A stretch of DNA of 64,000 nucleotides from Pseudomonas capeferrum (GCF_000731675.1 NZ_JMIT01000001.1:2748651-2812650); one strand, 5' to 3'. Positions 50,227 through 59,224 are shown, counted from the stretch's first letter. Program-made: numbers and translations. Notes: generated from the letters alone by a model not told the origin.

Positions 50227-51522
50227 TTACGCCAGAGCCCCAGCCGCGACCGCAGCAGGCCTGTCATCCGACGCCCCCCGCACCTCCCGCGCGACCTTCC
50301 ACACCAGCACCGCCGCCACGATATCGAACGCCGCCAGCACCACGAACAGCGGGCTATAGCCAATCTGCGTCACCAGGATGCCGAACACCAAGGTGAACAC
50401 TGCCGCGCCCAGGTAGCCGCACATCCCGCCCATGCCCGTGGCGGTCGCCACCTGGTCCTTGCTGAACGAGTCCGAGGTGATCGAGTACAACGCACCTGAC
50501 AGCGTCTGATGCGCGAAGCCACCAATACACAGCAGCAGGATCGCGGTGTACGGGCTTTCCACCAAGCCGATGCACGCTGGGCCGATCATGCAGCTGGCAC
50601 CGAATACCAGCACCATCTTGCGCGAGGTGAACAACGACACCTTGAAGTAACGGTGGAACATCGGGCTCAGGTAACCACCGAGCACGCAACCGATGTCGGC
50701 GGCAAGGAACGGCAGCCAGGCGAACATCGCCACTTCTTTGATGTTCATGTGCCGCTCGGTCATCAGGTACAGCGGGATCCAGGCATTGAAGGTCTGCCAG
50801 GCCGGTTCCGAGAGAATCCGCGCCGAGGCGATGGCGTAGAAGTTGCGGGTCTTGAAGATACGCTTCCAGGCGCCCTTCTCACGTTTCTCTTCCTTGAAGT
50901 GTGCTTCCTGGCCGGCAAGGATGTAGTCGCGCTCGTCACTGCTCAGGCGCTTCTGATCACGCGGGTGCTTGTAGAACAGCATCCACAGCAAAGTCCAGAC
51001 GATGCCGGACGCCCCGACGATGACGAAGGCCAGCTGCCAGCCACTGTGCAGGATTGCCCACACCACCAGGGGAGGCGCCAGCAATGCACCGAGCGAGGAG
51101 CCGATGTTGAACCAGCCGATGGCCACCGAACGCTCCTTGGCCGGGAACCACTCGGTGGTGGCCTTGACGCCGGCGGGCAGGCCCGCCGCCTCGGTCATGC
51201 CTAGCAGCCCACGCATGAACGCCATGCTCTGCCAGCCCGTGGCCAAGGCAGCGCCGGCACAGGCCACCGACCAGGCCATGGCGAACACGGCAAAACCCAG
51301 CTTGGTACCGATGAAGTCGATGAACCAGCCAGCGATCGGCTGCATGAGGGCGTAGCACACCTGCCAGGCAGCAACGATCTTGGCGTATTGCTCGGTGGTG
51401 ATGGAGAGGTCGGTCATCAGGGTGGGGGCAGCCACCGAGAGGGTATTGCGGGCGAGGTAGTTGACGACGAGCCCAGCCGTGACAAGGCTGACCATCCACC
51501 AACGGATGCCTTTCATCTTCAT
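50227..51522 (-). CDS. exuT: ExuT-type hexuronate transporter (MFS)
   Basis: 431-aa, 12-helix anion:cation symporter. It resembles E. coli ExuT at several points: IRWWMVSLVTAGLVVNYLARNTLSVAAPTLM, ITTEQYAKIVAAWQ, ATTEWFPAKERSVAIGWFNIGSSLGALLAPPLVVWAI and FYKHPRDQKRLSSDERDYI. It should import glucuronate and galacturonate with protons. It converges with the udh operon and has GntR-type operators upstream, giving a second uptake route beside the TRAP system. Confidence 0.88.
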   Translation of the reverse strand: MKMKGIRWWMVSLVTAGLVVNYLARNTLSVAAPTLMTDLSITTEQYAKIVAAWQVCYALMQPIAGWFIDFIGTKLGFAVFAMAWSVACAGAALATGWQSMAFMRGLLGMTEAAGLPAGVKATTEWFPAKERSVAIGWFNIGSSLGALLAPPLVVWAILHSGWQLAFVIVGASGIVWTLLWMLFYKHPRDQKRLSSDERDYILAGQEAHFKEEKREKGAWKRIFKTRNFYAIASARILSEPAWQTFNAWIPLYLMTERHMNIKEVAMFAWLPFLAADIGCVLGGYLSPMFHRYFKVSLFTSRKMVLVFGASCMIGPACIGLVESPYTAILLLCIGGFAHQTLSGALYSITSDSFSKDQVATATGMGGMCGYLGAAVFTLVFGILVTQIGYSPLFVVLAAFDIVAAVLVWKVAREVRGASDDRPAAVAAGALA

Positions 51523-51625
51523 GGTTCACCTGAATATTATTTTTAGAGGTGCGGGTGATTGGCTCAAGGCCGGCAGCGGCTAATTGAGACAATTTGTTTC
51601 AGGCGAAAGATTGCCATGTCATAGG

Positions 51626-51636
51626 TCGTCGTACAA
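51626..51636 (-). promoter_or_regulatory. GntR-type operator upstream of exuT
   Basis: Minus-strand TTGTACGACGA fits TNGTNNNACNA. It lies 104 bp before the exuT ATG, just downstream of a GATAAT -10-like element (51642-51647). Confidence 0.62.
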
Positions 51637-51704
51637 CATAAATTATCACTGCATGAGCTGATCAAGCTGCCAGCCACAAATAATTTCGGCAGAGAAAAGG
51701 CTAG

Positions 51705-51715
51705 TTGTACGACCT
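51705..51715 (+). promoter_or_regulatory. Second operator-like site upstream of exuT
   Basis: TTGTACGACCT, identical to the porin operator in the first nine bases, touches the lysR stop codon 69 bp from the first site. Confidence 0.45.
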
Positions 51716-52611
51716 CAATCCAATCCTTGAGCCCGCAGTTCATGGGCCAGCATGTCGATGAATGCCCTCACCTTGGCCGATCCGTATTTGCTCTCACGGT
51801 GCAACACATGAATCGGCCAGGGCGCCTCCTCGTACTCGGCAAGAATCACCTGCAATTGCCCACTCGCCACCTCGTCCGCCACCTGGTAAGACAACAACCG
51901 TGCAATCCCCAACCCACCGCTGGCTGCGGCAATCGCCCCGTCATTGCTGGTCACCGTCAGCCGGGGCTTCATGCGCACCAAGGTCGGTTCATCGGTGACG
52001 CCGAAGCGCCAACCCGCCCGGGGTGAAAGGTTGGTGGTGCCGATTACCGCATGGTCCGGCAAATCCGAGGGGTGCTGCGGTACGCCGTGGCGCGCCAGGT
52101 AGTCGGGCGAGGCGCAGAGCATGCGCCGCACCCTACCCACCCGCAGTGCCTTCAGCCCCGAGTCTGGTAGCGGGCCGATGCGCACGGCCACGTCCATGCC
52201 CTCCTCGACCATGTTGACGATGCGGTCGAGAAAGTAGGCAGATACATCCACTTCGGGGTACTGCTGCAAGTACCGTACGATGCACGGCATGACGAACTTC
52301 TTGCCGAACAGGATCGGCGCGGTGACGGCCAGATCGCCCTTGGGCGTGGCGTTGATGCCAGCGGCCGCCTCGTTGGCTTCGAGGATGCTGGCAAGTATGT
52401 GGCGGGTGTCTTCCAGGTAGCGGCCTCCCGCCTCGGTCAGACGCACGCTGCGCGTGGTGCGCAGCAGCAGCTTGACACCCAGCTGCTCTTCCAGTGCACT
52501 GACGGCACGCGTCACCGCCGCAGGCGAAATGTCCAGCCGGCGAGCGGCGGCGGCGAAGCTTTCCAGCTCGCCGACCGCGACGAATACCTTCATCAGGTGG
52601 ATGTGGTCCAT
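51715..52611 (-). CDS. LysR-family transcriptional regulator
   Basis: 298-aa regulator. The N-terminal winged helix is MDHIHLMKVFVAVGELESFAAAARRLDISPAAVTRAVSALEEQLG, followed by an inducer-binding domain (DLAVTAPILFGKKFVMPCIVRYLQQYP; GMDVAVRIGPLPDSGL). It belongs to the CrgA/AaeR-like branch. It is 81 bp downstream of the fusion reductase gene on the same strand, so it probably regulates, and may be transcribed with, the glutathione transferase-reductase pair rather than exuT. Confidence 0.9.
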   Translation of the reverse strand: MDHIHLMKVFVAVGELESFAAAARRLDISPAAVTRAVSALEEQLGVKLLLRTTRSVRLTEAGGRYLEDTRHILASILEANEAAAGINATPKGDLAVTAPILFGKKFVMPCIVRYLQQYPEVDVSAYFLDRIVNMVEEGMDVAVRIGPLPDSGLKALRVGRVRRMLCASPDYLARHGVPQHPSDLPDHAVIGTTNLSPRAGWRFGVTDEPTLVRMKPRLTVTSNDGAIAAASGGLGIARLLSYQVADEVASGQLQVILAEYEEAPWPIHVLHRESKYGSAKVRAFIDMLAHELRAQGLD

Positions 52612-52692
52612 GCCGGCTCCTGGGCCTAGGGGTGGGGGGATTATCGGTTATCAGTAGGTTTTGTGCTGCTGCAAGAGCCCTTGCAGACCGCA

Positions 52693-54723
52693 TCAAAGTT
52701 CCAGCACCAGGGCCTGCCCGCCCTCCCCCACGTTGGCCGGCACTGCACAGCAGATCAACACCGTGCCCTCATCAGGCATTTCTGCTGGCGGGTTCGGGTA
52801 ATGCACCTGGCCACTCACTACCCGGGTCTTGCAGGTGCCGCATGAACCGCCCCGGCAACTGAAGTCCGGCGACAGTCCGCGCGCCTCGGCAAGCTCCAGC
52901 AAGGTCCCGCTGCCCGGTGCCCAGCGCGCCTCCTTGGCCGAGCTGGCAAAGTACACCGGCACGGGTTCGCTCGCAGCCGGCGGCTGTTGCAGCACAGGCT
53001 GGTCGTCATCGGTGTGCCGCCTGAGCGTCGAGGGCCCGAAGGCTTCGGCATGGATGCGAGCGTCGGGAACGTTCACGGTGCGCAACCCTTCGTACAGGTC
53101 CTGGGTAAAACGGGCGGGGCCGCACAGGTAGAAGTCATAGTCATCCAGCGTCAGCGTGGCCTTCACCTGCTCGATGCCCAACCGGCCAGCATGTTCGTAA
53201 TCGCGGCCCAGCACAGCCTCTGCTTCAGGCTGGCTGAGGCAGCGGTACAGGCCCAACAGCGCGCCAGCCTGCCGCTGCAGGCTGGCCAGCTCCTGCTGGA
53301 ACGGTAAATCCGCCAGGCTGCGGGCACCGTGAAACAGGTGAATACGTCGGGCCTGGCGCTTGGCCAATTGCTCGCGCAACATGGCGATGAGTGGGGTGAT
53401 GCCCACGCCCGCGCCGATCAGTACGATCGGCCGTTCGCTTTGCTCATCCAGGGTAAAACTGCCCATGGGCAGCCGCACGTCGAGCAGGTCACCCACAGCG
53501 ATGCGTTCATGCAGATAGCGCGAGGCCGGGCCCTGGGCCTTGACGCTGATGCGCAGGTAGCCGTCCGACGGCGCGCTGGAGACGCTGTAAGTACGCACCA
53601 GCGGGGCGTCACTGCCCAGCGCGATACGCACAGGGATATGCTGCCCCGGCGCAAACTGCACGGGTGCATCTGCCGCCAGGTAGAAGGAGCGTATATCCCG
53701 GCTCTCCTGCTCCAGGCGCACCACGCGCCACGCCAACCACTGGCGCTGGCGCTCGCGCTGCTGCAGGCGCGTGTCGGCCTCTGCCCAGGTACCGGTCATC
53801 AGGCTGGTCGGCGCGTATTCCTGGAACGCCCAGCGCAACGACACCGCTTTCGGGCGCCACACCACCCGCTCGACCTCCAGGGTCCACAGCCGCTCAGCCC
53901 CCTCGAAGGCGGTGATGGCAGGGCTGTCCAGTATCACCTCGGCACGCCCGGACAACTGCAGTACATTGCCCGTGGCAAAGTCGATGAACAGCAAGCCAGC
54001 CAAGGGGTTGACCAGCAAGTTGCCCAGCGTGTTGAAGTGCAGGTTGCCGGCGTAGTCGGGAATGCTCAGGCGGTTGCCTTGGACCTTGACGAACCCTGGC
54101 CGGCCGCCGCGGTGGGACACGTCCACCGAACGCTGGCCGTCTTCGTGGTCGACGTAGCTTGCGACGAAAAAGGTATCGGCCATCTCGATCATGGCAACGG
54201 CGCGGGCATTGAGTGCTGTCGCATCGAAGCGACCTTGTGCGGGCTCATCGATACGGGTGTAGTCGCGCCGTTGAATGTACTGCGGGCAGTTGCCGAACGA
54301 CTGCTCCACGGTTACTTGCAGCTGGCCGTTGGTTGCCTGGCTGATCATGCCGTTGATGCGGTTGCGCCGGCGGGTATGCAGTTCGATGCCCAGCAGCCCG
54401 ATCGCCTGCCCGCCCGCCAGGCCTTGTGTGGCAGGGTCATCTGCGTTCAGGTACGCATCGATCGTCAGCTGCCGCGGGTGGGGCGAGCTGACGAAGCCTT
54501 CCGGGCCTTCGAGCAGCGTCGCCCACGGTTTGCCATAGGCATCCACGCTGCCCGCCACCATGAACGGCAGTTGCTGATAGAACGCGCGATGCTGATCGGG
54601 CATGTGGTCGCGGATTACCTTCTGCCCGAACACCTCCATGCGCTCCGACACACCGACCTTTTCCTGCAGGGTCTTCTCACCGCTGTGCCAAGGTGACGAG
54701 CGATGGCCTGGGAGCTGATGCAT
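52693..54723 (-). CDS. FMN-FAD-2Fe-2S fusion oxidoreductase
   Basis: 676-aa three-part protein. Residues about 40-330 form a pyridoxamine-5'-phosphate-oxidase-like FMN-binding split barrel (FMVAGSVDAYGKPWATLLEG; HFNTLGNLLVNPLAGLLFIDF). Residues about 335-570 are a ferredoxin-reductase FAD/NAD(P) module (RTYSVSSAPS; VLIGAGVGITPLIAMLREQL). Residues about 590-676 are a plant-type ferredoxin with CRGGSCGTC and a late Cys. Electrons could pass NAD(P)H-FAD-FeS to the FMN domain or an external partner. GAGGA lies upstream of the ATG. Substrate unknown. Confidence 0.85.
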   Translation of the reverse strand: MHQLPGHRSSPWHSGEKTLQEKVGVSERMEVFGQKVIRDHMPDQHRAFYQQLPFMVAGSVDAYGKPWATLLEGPEGFVSSPHPRQLTIDAYLNADDPATQGLAGGQAIGLLGIELHTRRRNRINGMISQATNGQLQVTVEQSFGNCPQYIQRRDYTRIDEPAQGRFDATALNARAVAMIEMADTFFVASYVDHEDGQRSVDVSHRGGRPGFVKVQGNRLSIPDYAGNLHFNTLGNLLVNPLAGLLFIDFATGNVLQLSGRAEVILDSPAITAFEGAERLWTLEVERVVWRPKAVSLRWAFQEYAPTSLMTGTWAEADTRLQQRERQRQWLAWRVVRLEQESRDIRSFYLAADAPVQFAPGQHIPVRIALGSDAPLVRTYSVSSAPSDGYLRISVKAQGPASRYLHERIAVGDLLDVRLPMGSFTLDEQSERPIVLIGAGVGITPLIAMLREQLAKRQARRIHLFHGARSLADLPFQQELASLQRQAGALLGLYRCLSQPEAEAVLGRDYEHAGRLGIEQVKATLTLDDYDFYLCGPARFTQDLYEGLRTVNVPDARIHAEAFGPSTLRRHTDDDQPVLQQPPAASEPVPVYFASSAKEARWAPGSGTLLELAEARGLSPDFSCRGGSCGTCKTRVVSGQVHYPNPPAEMPDEGTVLICCAVPANVGEGGQALVLEL

Positions 54724-54750
54724 GGTGGCATTCCTCGGAAGGGTTGGGGC

Positions 54751-55380
54751 TTAAACGGTGGCTTGCAGGCCCGCCACAGTGCGCGGCATCGGCACGAAAC
54801 CTGGCAACGCCTCGACCCGAGCCAGCCAGCTGCGCACGTTGGCGTAAGGCTCCAGCGAGACATTGCCTTCCGGTGCGTGGGCGATATAGGAATAGTTGGC
54901 GACGTCGGCGATGGTGGGGGTGCTGCCAGCCAGGAAGGGGGACTTGGCCAGTTCGGCGTCAATCACCTTGAGCAGGGTATGGGCACGACCGATGACTTCA
55001 TCGGTGTTGAACGAAGCACCGAACACCGTGACCAGGCGAGCGGCGGCCGGGCCGAACGCCAAGGGCCCTGCTGCAACCGATAACCAGCGTTGCACGCGGG
55101 CTGCGGCCGCGGGTTCCTCGGGCAACCAGGTGCCGTTGTCGTACTGCTTGGCCAGGTACACCAGAATGGCATTCGAGTCGGCGACGACCGTGCCGTTGTC
55201 ATCGATGACGGGGACTTGGCCGAACGGGTTGAGGGCAAGGAACTCGGGCTGCTTGTGCGCACCCTTGGCCAGGTCGACGAAGACCAGCTCGGTGGGCAGG
55301 TTCAGCAGCGAGAGCATCAGCTCAATGCGGTGGGCGTGGCCGGACTTGGGGAAGTTGTAGAGTTTGATTGGGCTCGACAT
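54751..55380 (-). CDS. Glutathione S-transferase family protein
   Basis: 209-aa GST with a thioredoxin-like N-terminal domain ([57 protein letters not shown]; Ser at the glutathione site, ESNA-type turn [11 protein letters not shown]) and a helical C-terminal domain ([17 protein letters not shown]). The start at 55380 gives the usual N-terminus. The fusion reductase begins 27 bp downstream, suggesting one transcript and a detoxification role. Confidence 0.9.
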   Translation of the reverse strand: MSSPIKLYNFPKSGHAHRIELMLSLLNLPTELVFVDLAKGAHKQPEFLALNPFGQVPVIDDNGTVVADSNAILVYLAKQYDNGTWLPEEPAAAARVQRWLSVAAGPLAFGPAAARLVTVFGASFNTDEVIGRAHTLLKVIDAELAKSPFLAGSTPTIADVANYSYIAHAPEGNVSLEPYANVRSWLARVEALPGFVPMPRTVAGLQATV

Positions 55381-55541
55381 GGGCTTGGCTCCTGGACAGC
55401 ACCGGAATGGGCTGATGGAGGCCATGTTGAACTGATTCGACAGGCAACAGAATTAGCGCGGGAGGGAAACGATAATTTCGCACAGCGAAACAATCGGGGT
55501 AGAAGCGACATCCGGCCGCTTCTACAGGGGATGCGGTCGCT

Positions 55542-56084
55542 TCAATGACGCTGACGATGGAAGCGGTACAACGCGCGTGCCGCGTCGATTACATGGGGGA
55601 CACAGGCTTGAATGTCGTCCTCGCTCATTTGGTCGAGCAACTCGAAATTGTCTTCCAGGCCGTGCAGCGAGATCGCTTTGAGCAGGGGATCCTGCGCCGC
55701 AGGCAACTCGCTCCAGCCTGCGACCTGGGTGCCGCGCATGTAACCGAAGCACCACTCCTCCATGATGATCACTCCGTTTTCACCTTCTTCGAATACCGGC
55801 TCGAAGTGATCGACGTTGTCAGCGAGCTCTTCCGCCACCTGGCTGGCATAACGCAACATCAGCGCCGTGTAGGCCTCTTCGTGCGCAGGCTTCTTGAAGT
55901 TTGGCACCTTGCCACCTGCAACGGCAGGTAACCATTGTTCGGGGTGGACAGTGACCGGCGAGCTGGCAAGGGCGGTGAAAAAGCCATTGAGCTCGGCCAG
56001 GTTGATCACCGAGTAATCGTTGCCGTAAGTGATCAGCAGGTCTTCAAGGCGGTGGAGTTCTTTTTCGCTGAGGGCGCGGAGCAT
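55542..56084 (-). CDS. UPF0149 (YecA/YgfB) family protein
   Basis: 180-aa protein beginning MLRALSEKELHRLEDLLITYGNDYSVINLAELNGFFTALASSP, the helical YgfB/YecA-type domain, with EEWCFGYMRG typical of the family. It lacks the C-terminal SEC-C metal motif found in some relatives. Function unknown. It marks the left edge of the accessory amino-acid cluster. Confidence 0.82.
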   Translation of the reverse strand: MLRALSEKELHRLEDLLITYGNDYSVINLAELNGFFTALASSPVTVHPEQWLPAVAGGKVPNFKKPAHEEAYTALMLRYASQVAEELADNVDHFEPVFEEGENGVIIMEEWCFGYMRGTQVAGWSELPAAQDPLLKAISLHGLEDNFELLDQMSEDDIQACVPHVIDAARALYRFHRQRH

Positions 56085-56173
56085 CGAGATTACCTGTTAA
56101 GCAAAAGTGCAAGCACCCTAGCACAGCAAGCACCGGAAGACTGCCCACAGCTATGCTGCTGCGGGCAGTTTCT

Positions 56174-57166
56174 CTACTGATTAAGCCAGGTATGTAACAG
56201 TGACTGTCTCCCCGTGCCGATCAGTAACCAAAGCAGAATTCGACACTTGCGCGGGCAAAGCTGCCCCGCCATGTGCACGCCCTGTTTCTGCAGGTCAATC
56301 TCGGCGCCGACAAACCCATAGGTCGCCCGCGCCGTAGGGCCACTGCCTGTGCGGCTAGCAACTATGATCGGCATGCTCGGCAGCAGTTGCTCCAGCATCT
56401 CGGACCAGTTGCCAGAGACGTGCCCTGCACCAAAGCCGGCAATGACCAAACCTTCGTAGCCCAGCATCGGCAGGGCCTGCAAAAGGGCAGTATCCGCATC
56501 CAGGCAGGCCTCCAACAGTACAACGCGATGCTCTAGACGATGGGGGAGTGGCAATACGAAGCGTGGCGGAGGCTGTTGATGATAGAACGCAACCCCCTCG
56601 ACCACTTCACCAAGGGGACCCCTGCCGGGTGACTCAAAAGCAGCCATCGCCAAGCTGGCAGTCTTGCGAACGCTCGCCGCGCTGTGGATCTGGTCATTGA
56701 TCACGACCAGCACGCCGCGCCTATGGCTGGCAGGGGCTAACGCCACCTGTGCTGCTGCCAGTATGTTCGCCGGCCCATCACTTCCCGGCTGGCTTGCCGA
56801 GCGCATCGCACCGGTCAGCACCAAAGGTGTATCCAATGGCCAAAGCAGGTCGAAGAAATAAGCCGTCTCCTCCAGCGTATCCGTTCCCTGGGTGAGAATC
56901 ACGGCCTGTGCACCCCGCTCCACCTGATCGCGCGCCCATGCCAGTACTTCAAGAAGCATCATGAACCCAAGTGAAGCGCTGGGTACCATACCCAGCGTCG
57001 CCACTTCGAGAAGCGCCATCTCCCTCAACTCCGGCAGCATTGACAATTGCTTCTCACAATCGAGCGTTGGCGTTACACCACATTCCACCGCACCAGTCTG
57101 CATGCTCACTGTGCCACCCAGGCTGGCGATCGCCAGCCGTGGCAGTCGTGTAGTAGCCTCAGTCAT
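56174..57166 (-). CDS. L-asparaginase-like amidohydrolase
   Basis: 330-aa type I/II bacterial asparaginase-family enzyme. The first catalytic Thr is in ASLGGTVSM and the second in VILTQGTDTLEETAYFFDLL; Lys is in VVINDQIHSAASVRKT. No signal peptide, so cytoplasmic. Its ATG overlaps the stop of the membrane-protein gene (ATGA), so they are coupled. In this cluster the substrate may be an amide other than asparagine. The codon usage and base composition are less GC-rich than in the flanking core genes. Confidence 0.88.
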   Translation of the reverse strand: MTEATTRLPRLAIASLGGTVSMQTGAVECGVTPTLDCEKQLSMLPELREMALLEVATLGMVPSASLGFMMLLEVLAWARDQVERGAQAVILTQGTDTLEETAYFFDLLWPLDTPLVLTGAMRSASQPGSDGPANILAAAQVALAPASHRRGVLVVINDQIHSAASVRKTASLAMAAFESPGRGPLGEVVEGVAFYHQQPPPRFVLPLPHRLEHRVVLLEACLDADTALLQALPMLGYEGLVIAGFGAGHVSGNWSEMLEQLLPSMPIIVASRTGSGPTARATYGFVGAEIDLQKQGVHMAGQLCPRKCRILLWLLIGTGRQSLLHTWLNQ

Positions 57167-58317
57167 ACCCCACCTTCTGCAATGAGTCCTACCAACGGCA
57201 CTATTGCCAACGTGCTGATGGCCATGGACAGGACATTACCGATATAGCCATGCACATGGCTCGGCAGCCGCTCACTGATGGCCGTCGCCAACGGCGGGGA
57301 GAGCAGCGCCCCCAGCACTGCGCTGATCACCACAACCTGCCAGTCACCGCCGTGAGTCAGTACGGCAACAGGAACGATCGAGACAATGGGTATGTATGTG
57401 GGATACCAGCCACGCGCTTGCCATTGACGACGCCACACCAACACACCCACCAATGACGCCAGAGCTTGCCCTGCCACCATCTGCACGACCATTTGCGAGC
57501 CGTAGGCAGGTGCAGCGGGGGCAATCACGTAAGCCAACAGCAGGCCCAGCAACAAGCCGAGACTGGCAAGCTCATTACCGAAAAAAGGGGCTTCGCTGAA
57601 ATCAGCCAATACGCGTCGAAGGACCCAGACCACACCGTAGTCAGGCTGAATGCAGACTGCCTGCAATCCATTAGGCCTTTGCCCCAGCTTCACCCATGAC
57701 GGGAAACGCTTGCACATCATGAAGGCCGCAACGCTTGCCGCGGCCATGCCGCTAACGTTACCGATGAGCACCGGCAACCCCAGGGGGACACATACATAGT
57801 TGACCAGCAGCAGGCTTGCAGGCGTAACCAACAGCGCTCCGAGCACCGCACCGCTAATTGTCACCTGCCAGCCGCCGCCAAACAGCAGGACCATGGCAGC
57901 CGGCAACGACACGAAGGCAACGAAGGTCGGTTGCCAGTCTCCCCCGGCCAGGGTCCACCCCCACAACAGGTGGCTGAGCAACAGACTCAACAGGGAGCTT
58001 GTGAAAACCCACGGCCACAGACCATTGCCATAGCAAATGGCAAAGCCTTGCCAGCGGTAGCCACGAACATAGGCCCAATGCGCCAGACAGGCACCCAGAA
58101 GTAAGCCCAGCGCCGGCAACTCGTGCTTATAGAAAGCGACTTCGCTGATGTCGCCGACGATCCAGCGTAACCGGCTTAGCGGCTGATCAAGAGTGGCGGT
58201 CATTTGCGTGTAGTCCGGCCATTGCCCGAAAAACAGGCTACCGATCAGCAGCGCCGCCAGACACACCAGCATCACCAGCGATGGCCATTGCCTAATAGGG
58301 AATCTTAGATCTTTCAT
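57163..58317 (-). CDS. Unrecognised membrane protein with duplicated halves
   Basis: 384-aa protein with roughly ten hydrophobic segments; I do not recognise the family. The two halves are homologous. GDISEVAFYKHELPALGLLLG (about residue 54) matches ADFSEAPFFGNELASLGLLLG (about 240); GGDWQPTF..GGGWQVTISGAVLGALLVTP matches GWYPTYIP..GGDWQVVVISAVLGALLSPP; GNVSGMAAASVAAF matches GNVLSMAISTLAIV. Acidic D-x-S-E residues recur beside each first helix. The ATG at 58317 has GAGG overlapping the nitrilase stop. A transporter for the pathway's substrate or product is the simplest guess. Confidence 0.75.
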   Translation of the reverse strand: MKDLRFPIRQWPSLVMLVCLAALLIGSLFFGQWPDYTQMTATLDQPLSRLRWIVGDISEVAFYKHELPALGLLLGACLAHWAYVRGYRWQGFAICYGNGLWPWVFTSSLLSLLLSHLLWGWTLAGGDWQPTFVAFVSLPAAMVLLFGGGWQVTISGAVLGALLVTPASLLLVNYVCVPLGLPVLIGNVSGMAAASVAAFMMCKRFPSWVKLGQRPNGLQAVCIQPDYGVVWVLRRVLADFSEAPFFGNELASLGLLLGLLLAYVIAPAAPAYGSQMVVQMVAGQALASLVGVLVWRRQWQARGWYPTYIPIVSIVPVAVLTHGGDWQVVVISAVLGALLSPPLATAISERLPSHVHGYIGNVLSMAISTLAIVPLVGLIAEGGV

Positions 58318-58327
58318 GTCCAAGTCC

Positions 58328-59224
58328 TCAGCGCGGCATCGGAGCATGCAGCCGATAACCGAGGGTTGGGTCATAGAGGTCGGTACGACGGTCTCGTGGG
58401 AGATCATTGAGACTGTTCCAAATAGGGGCAGAACGCGCCGCACTGAGATCGACATCGGCATAGATGACGCTCTCCTCTTCTGCACTTGCAATCTCACCGA
58501 TCGGCCAACCGTTGGTGCCCGCAATGAGTGAACAGCCCAAAAAGCGCCCACCACGCTCACTGCCAATACGGTTGGCAGCGGCGATAAAAACGTTATTGAC
58601 GTGTGCTGCGGTCATGGTCAGGTAGGTCGCCATACAGCGCCCGGCCTCATCGAATAGCGGCGGCGGCGTCCACACCCAGTTGTTAAGGCTGCAGAGAATG
58701 TCGGCGCCTTGCGCAGCCATCAAACGAGGGACTTCAGGAAACCAAATATCCCAGCAGATGAGCAAGCCGATACGGCCGATAGGCGTTTCGAAAACAGGGA
58801 AACCGAGGTCGCCTGGGGTGAACCACAGCTTTTCCTGATTCCATAGGTGCGCTTTGCGATAGTGCCCAAGCATACCTTCAGGGCCAAAGAGGACTGCGCT
58901 GTCATAGAGCTTCATACCATCTCGCTCAGCGAATCCAGCAGCCAAGTAAACGTTATGGTCCCGCGCAAAGCCCGCCCAGGCTTGAAGACTGCGGCCTTCC
59001 TGCAGGTTCTCCGCATGGGCATAGGCCTCGTGCCGCGATTGAAACGTATAACCGGTGTTGGCAAGTTCCGGTAGCACAATCAGATTGGCACCCTCTCGCG
59101 CAGCCCGGCGGGCCAATGCCAACCCCCTGCTCAAGTTACTATCACAGTGGTCGATCCCCACCTGAGGGTCGCACTGGATAACTGCGATTCGTACCGGACT
59201 AACAGGGACGCGATATTCAGACAT
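58328..59224 (-). CDS. Nitrilase-superfamily amidohydrolase
   Basis: 298-aa enzyme with the intact Glu-Lys-Cys triad: Glu in VLPELANTGYTF, Lys in YRKAHLW and Cys in LLICWDIWFPEVPRLMAAQGADI. Together with a flavin amino-acid monooxygenase this recalls DavA, which hydrolyses 5-aminovaleramide made from lysine by DavB. It would convert the amide from the upstream enzyme to acid and ammonia. AAGGA lies upstream of the ATG; the membrane-protein gene follows after 10 bp. Confidence 0.87.
   Translation of the reverse strand: MSEYRVPVSPVRIAVIQCDPQVGIDHCDSNLSRGLALARRAAREGANLIVLPELANTGYTFQSRHEAYAHAENLQEGRSLQAWAGFARDHNVYLAAGFAERDGMKLYDSAVLFGPEGMLGHYRKAHLWNQEKLWFTPGDLGFPVFETPIGRIGLLICWDIWFPEVPRLMAAQGADILCSLNNWVWTPPPLFDEAGRCMATYLTMTAAHVNNVFIAAANRIGSERGGRFLGCSLIAGTNGWPIGEIASAEEESVIYADVDLSAARSAPIWNSLNDLPRDRRTDLYDPTLGYRLHAPMPR

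Noticed and set aside
51715..52611. LysR gene as the regulator of the hexuronate cluster
   Set aside because: The shared operator is of GntR/FadR type, and the gene sits on the same strand just behind the glutathione transferase-reductase pair, which fits that unit better.
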